From Tolypothrix campylonemoides VB511288 (GTDB lineage: Bacteria; Cyanobacteriota; Cyanobacteriia; Cyanobacteriales; Nostocaceae), in NCBI GenBank assembly GCA_000828075.3, contig JXCB02000001.1, forward strand, positions 703,119 to 767,118: a stretch of 64,000 nucleotides of DNA, written 5' to 3'. The translations under genes were made by a program, and so were the position numbers. A model generated the notes under the pieces. The model saw only the letters and a program-made list of their open reading frames with translations. It did no database searches and had not been told where the DNA came from. Each line of letters starts with the position of its first letter. Position 1 is the stretch's first letter. Below, piece by piece: positions 53,207 to 62,096 of the stretch.

Positions 53207-53728
53207 ATGACCTACGCAATTATTGAAACTGGCGGCAAACAATTACGAGTCGAACCAGGTCGCTTTTATGATATTGAACTACTTTCTGTCGAACCGGACG
53301 AGAAAGTTACCATAGAAGCAGTATTGTTAGTGCAGCATAACGGCGAAGTCACCATAGGACAGCCGCATGTGGCAGGGGCAAAGGTAGAAGGAACGGTGTT
53401 GCGGCATCTTAGAGGTCGCAAAGTCCTGGTGTATAAAATGAAACCTAAAAAGAAAACCCGCAAAAAGCGGGGTCATCGCCAGGAAATCACCAGATTATTG
53501 ATTAACTCAATCAGCGTTGATGGTTCAGTTCTTGCCTCAGAAGACAGCGCGATCGCTCTCACACCAGATGCTGAGGTGACACAACCAGTTGCCACTGGTG
53601 CCGAGAATAATGAAACTCAACAGACTATCGATGTTGCTGCCGAACCAGTTGCAACAGATGAAACTCCAGAGGCTGCTGCAACACCTGATGCTGACAACCC
53701 ACCTGCTGAAGAAACTGCTACTGAATAA
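53207..53728 (+). CDS. rplU: 50S ribosomal protein L21
   Basis: 173 residues from the ATG that begins [20 protein letters not shown], the universal L21 N-terminus. The open frame extends upstream to 53102, but that part is the leader with the hairpin, not protein. The L21 core ends near residue 105 ([17 protein letters not shown]). After it is an acidic Ala/Thr/Pro/Glu-rich tail of about 60 residues ([20 protein letters not shown]) that is longer than in most bacteria (about 103 in total). It forms an operon with rpmA, 33 bases downstream. Confidence 0.95.
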   Translation: MTYAIIETGGKQLRVEPGRFYDIELLSVEPDEKVTIEAVLLVQHNGEVTIGQPHVAGAKVEGTVLRHLRGRKVLVYKMKPKKKTRKKRGHRQEITRLLINSISVDGSVLASEDSAIALTPDAEVTQPVATGAENNETQQTIDVAAEPVATDETPEAAATPDADNPPAEETATE

Positions 53729-53761
53729 TAGATAAAAGAAGTAGAAATACAAGAGGAAATT

Positions 53762-54043
53762 ATGGCTCACAAGAAAGGAACAGGTAGTACACGTAACGGT
53801 CGTGACTCTAATGCTCAAAGATTGGGTGTTAAGCGTTACGGCGGTCAAGTTGTGCGGGCGGGAAATATCCTAGTTCGCCAGCGTGGCACTAAATTTCACC
53901 CTGGTAACAACGTCGGTATTGGCAGTGATGACACTCTGTTTGCTTTAGTTGACGGCGTGGTCACATTTGAACGCAAGGGGAAAACCCGTAAAAAACTTAG
54001 TGTTTACCCAGTAGCTGCGCCAACTGAGGCTGTTGTAAGTTAA
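53762..54043 (+). CDS. rpmA: 50S ribosomal protein L27
   Basis: 93 residues with the classic N-terminus [20 protein letters not shown] and [20 protein letters not shown]. No Firmicute-type cleaved extension. A ribosome site (GAGGAAATT) precedes the ATG. Operon partner of rplU; a hairpin follows 11 bases after the stop. Confidence 0.96.
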   Translation: MAHKKGTGSTRNGRDSNAQRLGVKRYGGQVVRAGNILVRQRGTKFHPGNNVGIGSDDTLFALVDGVVTFERKGKTRKKLSVYPVAAPTEAVVS

Positions 54044-54053
54044 TCAAAGGTCT

Positions 54054-54092
54054 ATAGTCAAGAGTCGATAACAAGTATTAACTCTTGACTAT
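54054..54092 (+). terminator. 12-bp inverted repeat after rpmA
   Basis: ATAGTCAAGAGT at 54054-54065 and ACTCTTGACTAT at 54081-54092, perfect, with a 15-base loop. It lies 11 bases beyond the rpmA stop, so it probably ends the rplU-rpmA transcript, although no T run follows. Confidence 0.55.
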
Positions 54093-54317
54093 GGACGCTA
54101 ACCAACAAAGAACTCACTAACTCAACACACAGAATTCAGCATGAATTCTTTGCAAGTGGGTAGAGAGTTCTTTTTCACTTGCCACCGAATTTCTTTGTAG
54201 GCGCATGAATGATTTGATACTCAGTCAACCGGATGTATCCGTGGTGCCATTCTAAATTTTAGACTTCTTGCATTCATTCCAAAAAAAAGAATGAATAATT
54301 AACCACAGATGGACAAC

Positions 54318-54494
54318 GGACACTTGCCACAACGGGGGGAACCCCCCTTCGGGTATGCGAGCGTGGGTACAGCCACGGCTATCGCCGTTCGCGCAGCGTC
54401 TGGTGGAGGAGATACGGCACGCTTTGCGCTTACACCAGTCGCCTAGGTTGGGAAACCCGCCGTAGGCGCGCTTATTCACCGCAAGGCAGTGTCC
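54318..54494. mobile_element. MITE-like palindromic repeat inserted in an ACAGATGGAC repeat
   Basis: About 177 bases. The ends are near-inverted repeats, GGACACTTGCC and GGCAGTGTCC (one extra base). The outer flanks on both sides are CCACAGATGGACA/CCAGATGGACACAGATGG, so it appears to have entered such a repeat. The interior (GCTTTGCGCTTACACCAGTC, CCTAGGTTGGGAAACCCGCC) is an inverted relative of the mosaic at 37.5 kb. No gene. Confidence 0.55.
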
Positions 54495-54556
54495 TCCAGA
54501 TGGACACAGATGGAACTCACATTCCGCAATCTTGTCTTTTGAGTTGTGAGTTCTCG

Positions 54557-54988
54557 TCAAATGAGCTTATGGATGAGCGCACCTAGGGCTAACCCAGTCA
54601 AAGAGAAGATAGATAAAAACCAAAAGGCTTGCCCGTCAGTGAAGCCGGCTGTTTGAAAATCTATCTTTCCCAAGACAGCCGCAGCAATAATTACCAAGGT
54701 ATCAAGAAATACTCGGAACTGGGCTATCATCAAAAAGAATAAGAAAGCCCCTAAAACAGTAATACTAAAAGACTTGAGGTTTGATTTGAATAAGACAAAA
54801 GAATAGTCTGTAAGCCTTCTCCAAGAAATGGTTAAGCCTACCAGGACAACTAAGTTAGCAATTACAGTCACCAGCCATATAAACCAAGGAGCAGGAGCAT
54901 ATGTTTTGGATATCACCCAGCCTAAGGTAGTGTAAGTCAGCAGTAGTAATACTAGGGAAACAAAGGGAAGTCTTTTCAAAATTGACAT
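54557..54988 (-). CDS. Small integral membrane protein, function unknown
   Basis: 143 residues with four hydrophobic helices (LPFVSLVLLLLTYTTLGWVI, WFIWLVTVIANLVVLVGL, SITVLGAFLFFLMIAQF, AFWFLSIFSLTGLALGALI). The family is seen in cyanobacteria as hypothetical membrane proteins. It is divergent from cruF. No functional motif. Confidence 0.65.
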   Translation of the reverse strand: MSILKRLPFVSLVLLLLTYTTLGWVISKTYAPAPWFIWLVTVIANLVVLVGLTISWRRLTDYSFVLFKSNLKSFSITVLGAFLFFLMIAQFRVFLDTLVIIAAAVLGKIDFQTAGFTDGQAFWFLSIFSLTGLALGALIHKLI

Positions 54989-55325
54989 GGGTTGTTCCCA
55001 TTATAAGGACAGGCTATCATTCCAGAACTATCTAAAGGATAAGAAATCATAACGATACTGTGTAGGAAAGGATGAATCTCTTGCCTACACTATAACCGAT
55101 CAAAAGAAAGCCAATGAAAGTTGATATATCTTGGCTTGAATGACTTAGACTATAAATTTAATATCATATTTTTTCTACCTTCAATCAAGAGGCTGTTATG
55201 CTCTCCCAATGAAAGCAAAGCAAGTTTGCCAAGAATTCCCGCAGGAATTGTTAAATATTTTCTTAAACATTTGTAAACTGTTAGCAGCTAAGTAGCCGCG
55301 TGTCATGTCTTGTTAAGGAATTATC
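54989..55325. other. Divergent promoter region upstream of cruF
   Basis: 337 bases between the small membrane-protein gene and cruF. Mostly AT-rich. I see no operator-like repeat or leader element. The 3' part (TTGCCAAGAATTC, TTAAACATTTGTAAACTGTTAGC) probably holds the cruF promoter. Confidence 0.4.
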
Positions 55326-56234
55326 ATGAGACAACTTGTTATAGGTGAGCGTGTAAGCCTGATTGGTCATATTTTGGCAAAGGCTTTTGGGCTGATAGGC
55401 ATTCTATTGGTCATACCTAATGCCGAAATAATTTTGAACTCAGGAGAGGTTGGACAAACAACCATGCAGTTGAGTTTGGCTAATGGCGGTGTGGTAGATA
55501 TTATTTTGGGGACAATAGCTGTCTGTATTTATGCATACCGGGTATTGGGATGGCGCACTTGGCTAGGGTTTATGCTGCCAGCTATGTCAATATCGGTGGG
55601 CAGTGAATTACTGGGAACTAGCACTGGGTTTCCCTTTGGAGACTACACTTACTTGAGTGGCTTGGGATATAAGATTGCGGGGCTTGTGCCATTTACAATT
55701 CCCTTATCCTGGTTTTATGTGGGCTTGTCTTCTTACCTGATTGCTCGTGCCGGTCTGGGTGTCGCTCAAAATCCCAGTTTAGCGCGTCACGTAGCTGCTA
55801 TAGCGTTGGGGGCAATGCTGTTTACCTGCTGGGACTTTGCATTGGAACCAGCTATGAGTCAAACATCTCTTCCGTTTTGGTATTGGGAACATCCAGGAGC
55901 ATTCTTTGGAACACCCTACCAAAATTATGCAGGTTGGTTTGGCACTAGCGCCCTGTTCATGACTGTAGCAGCTTTGTTATGGAGAAACACGCCAATTAAA
56001 TTAGAGCGATCGCAACTCTGGGTACCTTTAATCGTTTATCTCAGCAATTTCTTCTTCGCTGCTGGACTTAGCTTAGCTGCTGGATTTGCTATCCCGGTTT
56101 CGCTGGGCTTTGTGATTGGCGTAGTTCCTGCTGTGGTACTTTGGTGGAGATCAAAAGCTGCATTTGCTCATGCTGCTGTTGCACCAACAACCACTGAAGT
56201 TTCTGTAGCGAACGTTAAAGTTGCCGTTAAATAG
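55326..56234 (+). CDS. cruF: Carotenoid 1',2'-hydratase CruF
   Basis: 302 residues, seven to eight membrane helices, with the family segments SVGSELLGTSTGFPFGDYTY and WDFALEPAMSQTSLPFWYWE. CruF hydrates the 1',2' double bond of gamma-carotene or 1'-OH precursors on the way to myxoxanthophyll, the glycosylated carotenoid of the outer and cytoplasmic membranes. It is followed by cruG, which overlaps its 3' end by 14 bases if the TTG start is used. The adjacent genes in order match the known cruF-cruG pair of cyanobacteria. Confidence 0.88.
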   Translation: MRQLVIGERVSLIGHILAKAFGLIGILLVIPNAEIILNSGEVGQTTMQLSLANGGVVDIILGTIAVCIYAYRVLGWRTWLGFMLPAMSISVGSELLGTSTGFPFGDYTYLSGLGYKIAGLVPFTIPLSWFYVGLSSYLIARAGLGVAQNPSLARHVAAIALGAMLFTCWDFALEPAMSQTSLPFWYWEHPGAFFGTPYQNYAGWFGTSALFMTVAALLWRNTPIKLERSQLWVPLIVYLSNFFFAAGLSLAAGFAIPVSLGFVIGVVPAVVLWWRSKAAFAHAAVAPTTTEVSVANVKVAVK

Positions 56235-57453
56235 AGCATTGATTTCCATCGCCAGGTATTTTGCTGTGCTAGACGTGTGGACGATAGCAAGTGCTATCTC
56301 ACTCTTATTACTACTGATTCAACTACCAGCGACAGCAATTCTGCTGTCGCGCCTCGTCAAAGGACCTAGCCGCCTTCCTCCCATTGCACCCAAAAATCCC
56401 ACTCCAGAACTTTTGGGTAGTGTCAGCGTTGTCATTCCCACCTTGAATGAGGCTCTTCGTATTAGTCCTCTGCTAGACGCGATAAGTCGGCAAAGTTACG
56501 AAGTCCGGGAAATTATCGTTGTAGATAGCAAGTCTGGTGATGGCACACCTGACTTGGTAAAAGCGGCACAGCAAAAAGATCCTCGCTTTCGCCTGATGAC
56601 GGATGATCCCTTACCCACTGGTTGGGTGGGGCGTCCTTGGGCGTTGCATTACGGCTTTTTGCAGACCTCAGAGGCGAGTGAGTGGTTTCTGGGTATGGAT
56701 GCTGATACACAACCATCACCTGGTTTGGTTGCTGCTTTGGTGAAGACAGCAGAAGCTTGTGGCTATGACTTGGTTTCCCTCTCACCGCAGTTTATTCTCA
56801 AATATCCAGGAGAGTGCCTGCTACAACCAGCGTTGTTGATGACTCTGCTTTACCGATTTGACCCTGCTGGTGTTAATACAGACCAGCCAGAACGGGTGAT
56901 GGCAAATGGACAATGCTTTTTATGTCGTCGCTCTGTTCTAGCGGCTGTCGGTGGATATACGAGTGCAAGTGGTTCTTTTTGTGATGATGTTACCTTAGCA
57001 CGGAATATAGCCACCTCTGGGTTTAAGGTCGGTTTTTTAGATGGGGCAAAAGTGCTGAAGGTGCGGATGTATGAGGGAGCAATGGAAACTTGGCAACAAT
57101 GGGGGCGCAGCCTTGACCTGAAAGACGCTTCCTCCCGCGCTCAAATTTGGGGGGATTTATGGCTACTTTCAGCAGTTCAAGGTCTACCCCTGATTGTTGT
57201 CCTGACTTACCTTGCTGTTTCCCTCCCTCTCCCCTTGTCCCTCTCTCCCCCCCTCCTTCTTTTTGGGCTGAATCTATTTCTACTGGTGATTCGTTTTGCA
57301 ATGCTTTTGGCGATCGCACCTTCCTACGATCGCACTCAAGCAAACGGTGGCTGGTTATTCTGGCTATCACCTCTAGCTGATCCAGTAGCGGTGCTGCGGA
57401 TTTTCTTATCTGCATTCCGCACTCCAACAGAGTGGCGAGGGCGAAAATACTGA
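56221..57453 (+). CDS. cruG: Carotenoid 2'-O-glycosyltransferase CruG
   Basis: About 410 residues. A membrane helix (about 20-42) precedes a GT2 catalytic domain with VSVVIPTLNEALRISPLLDA, IIVVDSKSGDGTPDLV and the metal-binding DAD in FLGMDADTQPSPG; two C-terminal helices follow. It attaches the sugar at C-2' of the carotenoid in myxoxanthophyll synthesis. The annotated start (TTG at 56221) overlaps cruF by 14 bases; later starts such as GTG at 56272 are also possible. The operon with cruF is clear. The loop at about 330-345 is encoded by CCCTCTCCC-type low-complexity sequence. Confidence 0.86.
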   Translation: MPLNRALISIARYFAVLDVWTIASAISLLLLLIQLPATAILLSRLVKGPSRLPPIAPKNPTPELLGSVSVVIPTLNEALRISPLLDAISRQSYEVREIIVVDSKSGDGTPDLVKAAQQKDPRFRLMTDDPLPTGWVGRPWALHYGFLQTSEASEWFLGMDADTQPSPGLVAALVKTAEACGYDLVSLSPQFILKYPGECLLQPALLMTLLYRFDPAGVNTDQPERVMANGQCFLCRRSVLAAVGGYTSASGSFCDDVTLARNIATSGFKVGFLDGAKVLKVRMYEGAMETWQQWGRSLDLKDASSRAQIWGDLWLLSAVQGLPLIVVLTYLAVSLPLPLSLSPPLLLFGLNLFLLVIRFAMLLAIAPSYDRTQANGGWLFWLSPLADPVAVLRIFLSAFRTPTEWRGRKY

Positions 57454-57567
57454 AGATGGAAGATAGAAGAAAGAACTCAGTTGTCAGAACTCAGAAGAAT
57501 GAGTGAAACTAGGAAACTCCCGAATTTTACTATTCTGTGTTCTGGGTTCTGTGTTCTGCGTTCTTCT

Positions 57568-58473
57568 TCACTCTTCATTTTCCACTTGGTCGCCCCGTTC
57601 CAGTTCCCAAAGAATTTGATTGCCTTCGCGTCGCACTCGTGATACAATCCAGTTCCGCCAGCGCCACTCGTCTCCACGACTTGTGACAGCGCTGGCGTGG
57701 ACATCCATCAAATCTGCGAGTTCGGAACTGGTGATAAGGTAGCCTTTTTCGGCAATTTCGTCAGCAATACGTAAGGTTTCAACTAAGTTGCGGAGTTGCG
57801 TTACCCTGATTTCTCGAGGTAATTCCTCGCTGACTGAGGCAGTAGGGTGGGTATGTGGTTCCATGTTGGTTATATCTGTTGCCAGAGTACTGATTTCTTG
57901 TGTCTTTTTGTTAATTATTGTAGAGTTTGTATCAAAATCAGATCCTCTTGATACATTTACCTCGCTTTTTTCCTCAAAGACTTGGTGAAAATGAGAGAAG
58001 TCTTGTTGTTGCAGGGATAAGGTTTTGCCATTCGCGAAGGCGCGGGCGATCGCATCACAGCGTTCGTTACCAACATTACCTGCATGACCACGGACATACT
58101 CCCACTTTACCCGTGGGTGATTAAGTTCATCCAAGGTTTCCAACAAATCTTGGTTAAGAACGGGATTTCCATCTGCCTTTTTCCAGCCTCGCTTTTTCCA
58201 GCCATTAACCCATTTGGTAACGCTGTTGATCAGGTATTCGCTGTCAGTGTAGAGAGGGATGGGTTCAGTTTGTCCGGAGTCTTTTAAAAATTGGAGGGCG
58301 GCGATCGCAGCTTGCATCTCCATCTTATTGTTGGTGGTTCGGGTGGATGCACCGCCCATTTCGTGGATGGAACCATCATCGAAATAGACGACTACGCCCC
58401 AACCGCCAGGACCGGGGTTGCCAGTGCAAGCGCCATCTGTGTATATACTTTTGATTGTAGGAATTGAAGACAT
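57568..58473 (-). CDS. rnhA: Ribonuclease HI with long C-terminal extension
   Basis: 301 residues from the ATG at 58473 (SSIPTIKSIYTDGACTGNPG); the in-frame ATG 57 bases upstream adds unrelated residues. The RNase HI active-site set is complete: D13, E52 in NKMEM, D77 in YTDSEY and D140 in NERCDA, with H130 in RGHAGN. Residues about 155-301 are an extra module; the end (EKGYLITSSELADLMDVHAS, RNWIVSRVRREGNQILW) resembles a winged-helix-like domain. RNase HI normally ends near 150-160 residues. The fusion is probably genuine, because the frame continues with balanced composition. It removes RNA from RNA-DNA hybrids. Confidence 0.88.
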   Translation of the reverse strand: MSSIPTIKSIYTDGACTGNPGPGGWGVVVYFDDGSIHEMGGASTRTTNNKMEMQAAIAALQFLKDSGQTEPIPLYTDSEYLINSVTKWVNGWKKRGWKKADGNPVLNQDLLETLDELNHPRVKWEYVRGHAGNVGNERCDAIARAFANGKTLSLQQQDFSHFHQVFEEKSEVNVSRGSDFDTNSTIINKKTQEISTLATDITNMEPHTHPTASVSEELPREIRVTQLRNLVETLRIADEIAEKGYLITSSELADLMDVHASAVTSRGDEWRWRNWIVSRVRREGNQILWELERGDQVENEE

Positions 58474-58629
58474 AGTAACAACTTTAAACCGCTCCTGAGC
58501 CAAGGACGCCAAGAAAGCCAAGAAAGGCATTTAGCGGCGAAAAATGCAAAGGACAATTCAGGTTAGCATAATTGCATTATATAGATGTAGTCTGCTGCGT
58601 CTTTTTTGGGGGTATCACTACACAAAAAA

Positions 58630-58920
58630 TTACGGGTGGGGTGCGATCGCCCAAACTGTAATAAAGCTTTGGTCGGGTCCGTAATACCAAAATATCCTCC
58701 AAGCACTAGGAGTGTTATTCTCGACATAGGCTTCAAATACTTCCTGTCCTTCGGGACCTGAAAGAGATTCGTATTTGTGAGTTTGGAGGCTGGGGTGACT
58801 CAGGTTAGTTTCCATTAACCCCAAGGTTTTCAGAACCTTCTTGTACTTTTTGGGATCTTTTGTTTTCAGCCATTTTAATTTTTCTTTGGCTTCCTTTGAA
58901 AATAGCAGTTTGTATTGCAT
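58630..58920 (-). CDS. RelE/ParE-like toxin
   Basis: 96 residues starting MQYKLLFSKEAKEKLKWLKT, an N-terminus typical of RelE-superfamily toxins (strand, then two basic helices). The end EAYVENNTPSAWRIFWYYGP and FITVWAIAPHP matches the beta-sheet that carries the catalytic Arg/Tyr region. The frame could extend to 59043, but that part is antisense-like to the neighbour and lacks similarity. Its ATG overlaps the stop of the upstream 185-residue gene by one base (TAATG), so the two are translationally coupled, like toxin and antitoxin. Expected action: mRNA cleavage or gyrase poisoning; which one cannot be read from sequence. Confidence 0.7.
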   Translation of the reverse strand: MQYKLLFSKEAKEKLKWLKTKDPKKYKKVLKTLGLMETNLSHPSLQTHKYESLSGPEGQEVFEAYVENNTPSAWRIFWYYGPDQSFITVWAIAPHP

Positions 58921-59477
58921 TAGTCGTCTATTTCTAAATCTGCGTATTGAGCAAAGGAACCTAAGTCGTGAACTTCTCCCGCTTGTGCTTGTCGTAGTCC
59001 CCGTTCTAGTGAATCCCAAACTGTGGGATCTTCCCAAACCCACAATTCTTCTTCGGGAATGTTTTGAGCATCCTTTACCATAAAACTGGTCTGGCGTCGC
59101 AGTTGGAAAAGAAATTGCCCAATTTCGCTTGATTCTGTGTATGCTTTTTTCACGAAATTTACAGAATCGTCAGCATTGAAAACTTCCACTGCAAAATTCA
59201 TCAGTTTGTCGTTACTAATTTCTGCTGAGTCATCAGCCTCAAGTACAGCAGATGAACGGAAGCGTTCCCCATCATCTTGCAAAGCAGAACGAGCCGACAT
59301 ATACTCTTGTTCCAAAAGCGAATATTTCTTTGCTAGAGCATGAAGTTTACCGACATTTGAGGAGAACGTCTTACCGATTTCCTTGAGCTGGTTCTGCAAA
59401 TCAGCAGGCAGAGAATTCTCCTGCCGCATTAAGGCTGCTAGGAAGGCATTGAGCGTAACTTCATCCAAGGAATTCAT
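58920..59477 (-). CDS. Antitoxin-like protein with long N-terminal helical domain
   Basis: 185 residues. The C-terminal 40 residues (WDSLERGLRQAQAGEVHDLG, then FAQYADLEIDD) match the tail of antitoxins that neutralise RelE/ParE toxins. The N-terminal 140 residues are long helices (LNAFLAALMRQENSLPADLQ, LHALAKKYSLLEQEYMSARS, FVKKAYTESSEIGQFLFQLRR) with no DNA-binding motif that I recognise. Antitoxins of this type are usually 70-90 residues, so an additional domain has been fused on. The ATG follows the TAA of the CHAT protease gene without a gap, and the toxin ATG overlaps its stop, so the three genes are one unit. Confidence 0.6.
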   Translation of the reverse strand: MNSLDEVTLNAFLAALMRQENSLPADLQNQLKEIGKTFSSNVGKLHALAKKYSLLEQEYMSARSALQDDGERFRSSAVLEADDSAEISNDKLMNFAVEVFNADDSVNFVKKAYTESSEIGQFLFQLRRQTSFMVKDAQNIPEEELWVWEDPTVWDSLERGLRQAQAGEVHDLGSFAQYADLEIDD

Positions 59478-61430
59478 TTATTTTTGTTTACCTGTAATAA
59501 TGAATGCTGCCCAATAGTATGGGTGTTTATATAGCTTTTTATCTGATTCCATTTTACTAATTTTATCTACCTCCGTTTCTAAAAAAGGTCTGATTTTTGA
59601 TTCTTCATCCGGCAGTTTATTCAGGAAATCTTCATACCATTGTTTCAATTTTATAACAGTCAGTTCCTTCAGCCATTCAGTTGCTTCTACCAAAGCAATG
59701 GCATCAGATTTATCTGGCTGTCGTCGGTGGTAAAATTCTATCATCACCAAAGCACTGGCAGCTGATTCTACAGTCCACAGAGTACTCACCACATTTGCTA
59801 CTCCCCGACACAAAAAGCCACTGACTAAACCCACATATTCCGTCGTAATTGTTTGGTTGCCAGTGATAGCAGTTTCGCAAGCCGAGAGGCTAACAAGGTT
59901 GTAAGTTGTGAAACTCTTTTGGAAGATTTCTTCTAGGGTAAGTTTGTCTTCACCTGCTAATGCTAATTCTGATTTTTTCGGATCAATAAAATTGTATTTT
60001 CCATGCCCAGTAAAATGAAATATTTCGTAAGCATCTTCTAATACATTTTCCATCTGCTTTTTAGTAGCTTCTTTTCCCTGGATGCGTTTCGGCTTATCAA
60101 ACATCAGGCTAATAGCTTCCGATTCAAACAAGGCAAAATTTAGTGATTTTAGACCTTTACTAGTGGGTGCTTCTACACTAAGTAGCTGTTGCGCTCCTTC
60201 CTTGCCTCCCTTTGGAGAAAACTCTTGTAAATTTATGCCAATTTGAGCGCTGGGCAGATAGGCAATTGTGAAATTCAACCCTTCCCCCTGCTCATTGAAA
60301 AGCGCATGAAGGGGAAATCTATGTAAGTCGCGGTGGGGAATTAAAATCAGGTGCGTGATGTCTTGAAGTTCCTGTTTAATTGTAGGAATGCTGAGGATTT
60401 TTTTGAGGTCGTTGAGCCTCTTTTCCATGTCCACTCGCCAAGAGTGGTTGCTTTTACTTTGTTCATCTTTCTTGTCTCGGTAATCGGCGTATTGTTGATT
60501 CCATTCTTTCACCCAATGTTCAAAATAGTGCAGGCGTTGCGTCGGTGCGGGTACTTCTAACTCATCCGACTGGAGATCCCCCCCAACCCCCCTTAAAAAG
60601 GGGGGAGAAGAAACGAGGATGGGTGATGAGGCGTCGTGTTTGAGGATGAAGGTGTGTAGGGCGGCTGGGCTGATATGCCAGTAGATAATAGCAGTTTTGG
60701 GATTGAGTAGCTGTTGCATTTCTAAGTAGCTGGGAGAGGAAATCTCATCACTCCACGCATACAAAAGCCAACTCAAACAGGCATTTTTGCCCTGTTCTGC
60801 TAATTCAACCGCTTGCACCAGATCCCCAGACTGCACTGCTAAATCAACAGTTAACTGCTGAAAACCTGCAAACTTCAAAGCCAACTGCTTTTTCTTGCCA
60901 GGACTTTTGCACTCATCCAGCAAGCGTCGCAACAAATCTGTACCGCGTCGCTGAAGTTCTTCGGCTTTGGCAGTTTCCCTCAAATCCAAAAGAACGCGAA
61001 TCAAGTCTTGCAAAACCTCCAGATACAACTCAGGAAAATCTTCTTTTGTAAGAGTTGTCAGCGCCTGGTTGTAACTGTTAACGGCTTTGTGCCAATAACT
61101 GCGGGGACGGGAATCACCTCGCCCTCGGAAATAATGTGCTTTACCTGTATATTGATGCAGCTTACCCCAACCTTCTGGATGGCTGTGTTGGTGGCAATAC
61201 TTCAACCCTTCCTCATAGCTTGCCAATCGCCCCTCATACCCGCGCTGATTGAGGCTGGGATTTTCTTTGATAATAGCACTTAAGGAAGCCCGCAGCTGGT
61301 CAGAACCAACTGATTTTTCTGCCGCAATACCCCGGTTAATCCAAGCTTCATAACTGTTGGGTTTGAATTCTATGGCTTTGTCGAAAGATGTTATTGCTTC
61401 TTCATACTGTCGGAATTGATCGCATAGCAC
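59478..61430 (-). CDS. CHAT caspase-like protease with TPRs, 5' part cut off by an IS
   Basis: 650 codons from a GTG that is only the first in-frame start after the IS; the true protein extends through the IS into the TPR frame at 63186-64000. The first residues (FRQYEEAITSFDKAIEFKPN) are TPR, followed by more helical repeats and a C-terminal CHAT domain with catalytic His in HFTGHGKYNF (H476 of this frame) and Cys in SLSACETA (C518). Both are intact, so the protease core is functional. CHAT proteases are caspase/separase relatives, fused to TPRs in many bacteria, and are switched on by partner binding. The gene immediately precedes the antitoxin-like and toxin genes. With the N-terminal TPRs separated, normal regulation is lost in this genome copy. 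Confidence 0.85.
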   Translation of the reverse strand: MLCDQFRQYEEAITSFDKAIEFKPNSYEAWINRGIAAEKSVGSDQLRASLSAIIKENPSLNQRGYEGRLASYEEGLKYCHQHSHPEGWGKLHQYTGKAHYFRGRGDSRPRSYWHKAVNSYNQALTTLTKEDFPELYLEVLQDLIRVLLDLRETAKAEELQRRGTDLLRRLLDECKSPGKKKQLALKFAGFQQLTVDLAVQSGDLVQAVELAEQGKNACLSWLLYAWSDEISSPSYLEMQQLLNPKTAIIYWHISPAALHTFILKHDASSPILVSSPPFLRGVGGDLQSDELEVPAPTQRLHYFEHWVKEWNQQYADYRDKKDEQSKSNHSWRVDMEKRLNDLKKILSIPTIKQELQDITHLILIPHRDLHRFPLHALFNEQGEGLNFTIAYLPSAQIGINLQEFSPKGGKEGAQQLLSVEAPTSKGLKSLNFALFESEAISLMFDKPKRIQGKEATKKQMENVLEDAYEIFHFTGHGKYNFIDPKKSELALAGEDKLTLEEIFQKSFTTYNLVSLSACETAITGNQTITTEYVGLVSGFLCRGVANVVSTLWTVESAASALVMIEFYHRRQPDKSDAIALVEATEWLKELTVIKLKQWYEDFLNKLPDEESKIRPFLETEVDKISKMESDKKLYKHPYYWAAFIITGKQK

Positions 61431-61588
61431 AACGCCTTTAAATAGGGCTTGCTGAAAAAGTAGAAAAAGACAACACTGTGCAGATTGTAAACTTTATACG
61501 TCTTGTTAAGTGCAAGAAAAAGGGATAGAATAGCTCAAAAACCTTGTATGACCATGGTTAGTCAAGACAAACGGTATAATTAGTAACC

Positions 61589-62053
61589 ATGTACAGGAAA
61601 CAAGAGCAACCGCCAATTCCACCGGAAAACTTTGAACTGACCTTTGAGGGAAAATTATCTTCTGATAATCGTTGGGTAATAATGGCAAGGCTAATACCAT
61701 GGTCAGAATTTGAAGAGGAATATGCATCAAAATTTGATGAAGAAATGGGGGCACCGGCTAAATCATTCCGGATGGCATTAGGGGCACTAATAATTAAAGA
61801 GAAACTTGGAGTAAGCGATCGCGAAACACTAGAGCAAATCAAGGAGAACCCTTATCTCCAGTACTTTATAGGAATGTCGTCCTATAGTAATGAAGCTCCG
61901 TTTAATGCATCAATGCTAGTTTACTTCCGTGAAAGAATAAGTGTAAATCTAGTAAATAAAGTGAATCAAGAAATGGTGAAAAGGATGTTAGAAACAACAT
62001 CTTCTCAACCATCTGAAAAAAAAAATAGAAGAAAAAGAAAGAGAAATAAGTGA
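61589..62053 (+). CDS. IS transposase, N-terminal part (first frame)
   Basis: 154 codons. FELTFEGKLSSDNRWVIMAR and FRMALGALIIKEKLGVSDRE, then NPYLQYFIGMSSY, are the DUF772-type N-terminal domain of IS5/IS1182 transposases. Near the end a run of ten A residues (62016-62025) shifts the frame: the rest of the transposase continues in the next frame (KKKIEEKEREISDDATRAPE). Either the gene is broken by one extra A, or slippage at this run makes the full protein. Confidence 0.8.
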   Translation: MYRKQEQPPIPPENFELTFEGKLSSDNRWVIMARLIPWSEFEEEYASKFDEEMGAPAKSFRMALGALIIKEKLGVSDRETLEQIKENPYLQYFIGMSSYSNEAPFNASMLVYFRERISVNLVNKVNQEMVKRMLETTSSQPSEKKNRRKRKRNK

Positions 62054-62096
62054 TGATGCCACACGTGCGCCAGAGCCACTCTTTGGACTGACGAAC

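Noticed and set aside
58921..59043. Upstream extension of the RelE-like toxin frame
   Set aside because: It is out-of-frame sequence of the antitoxin-like gene; family similarity starts at the ATG at 58920.
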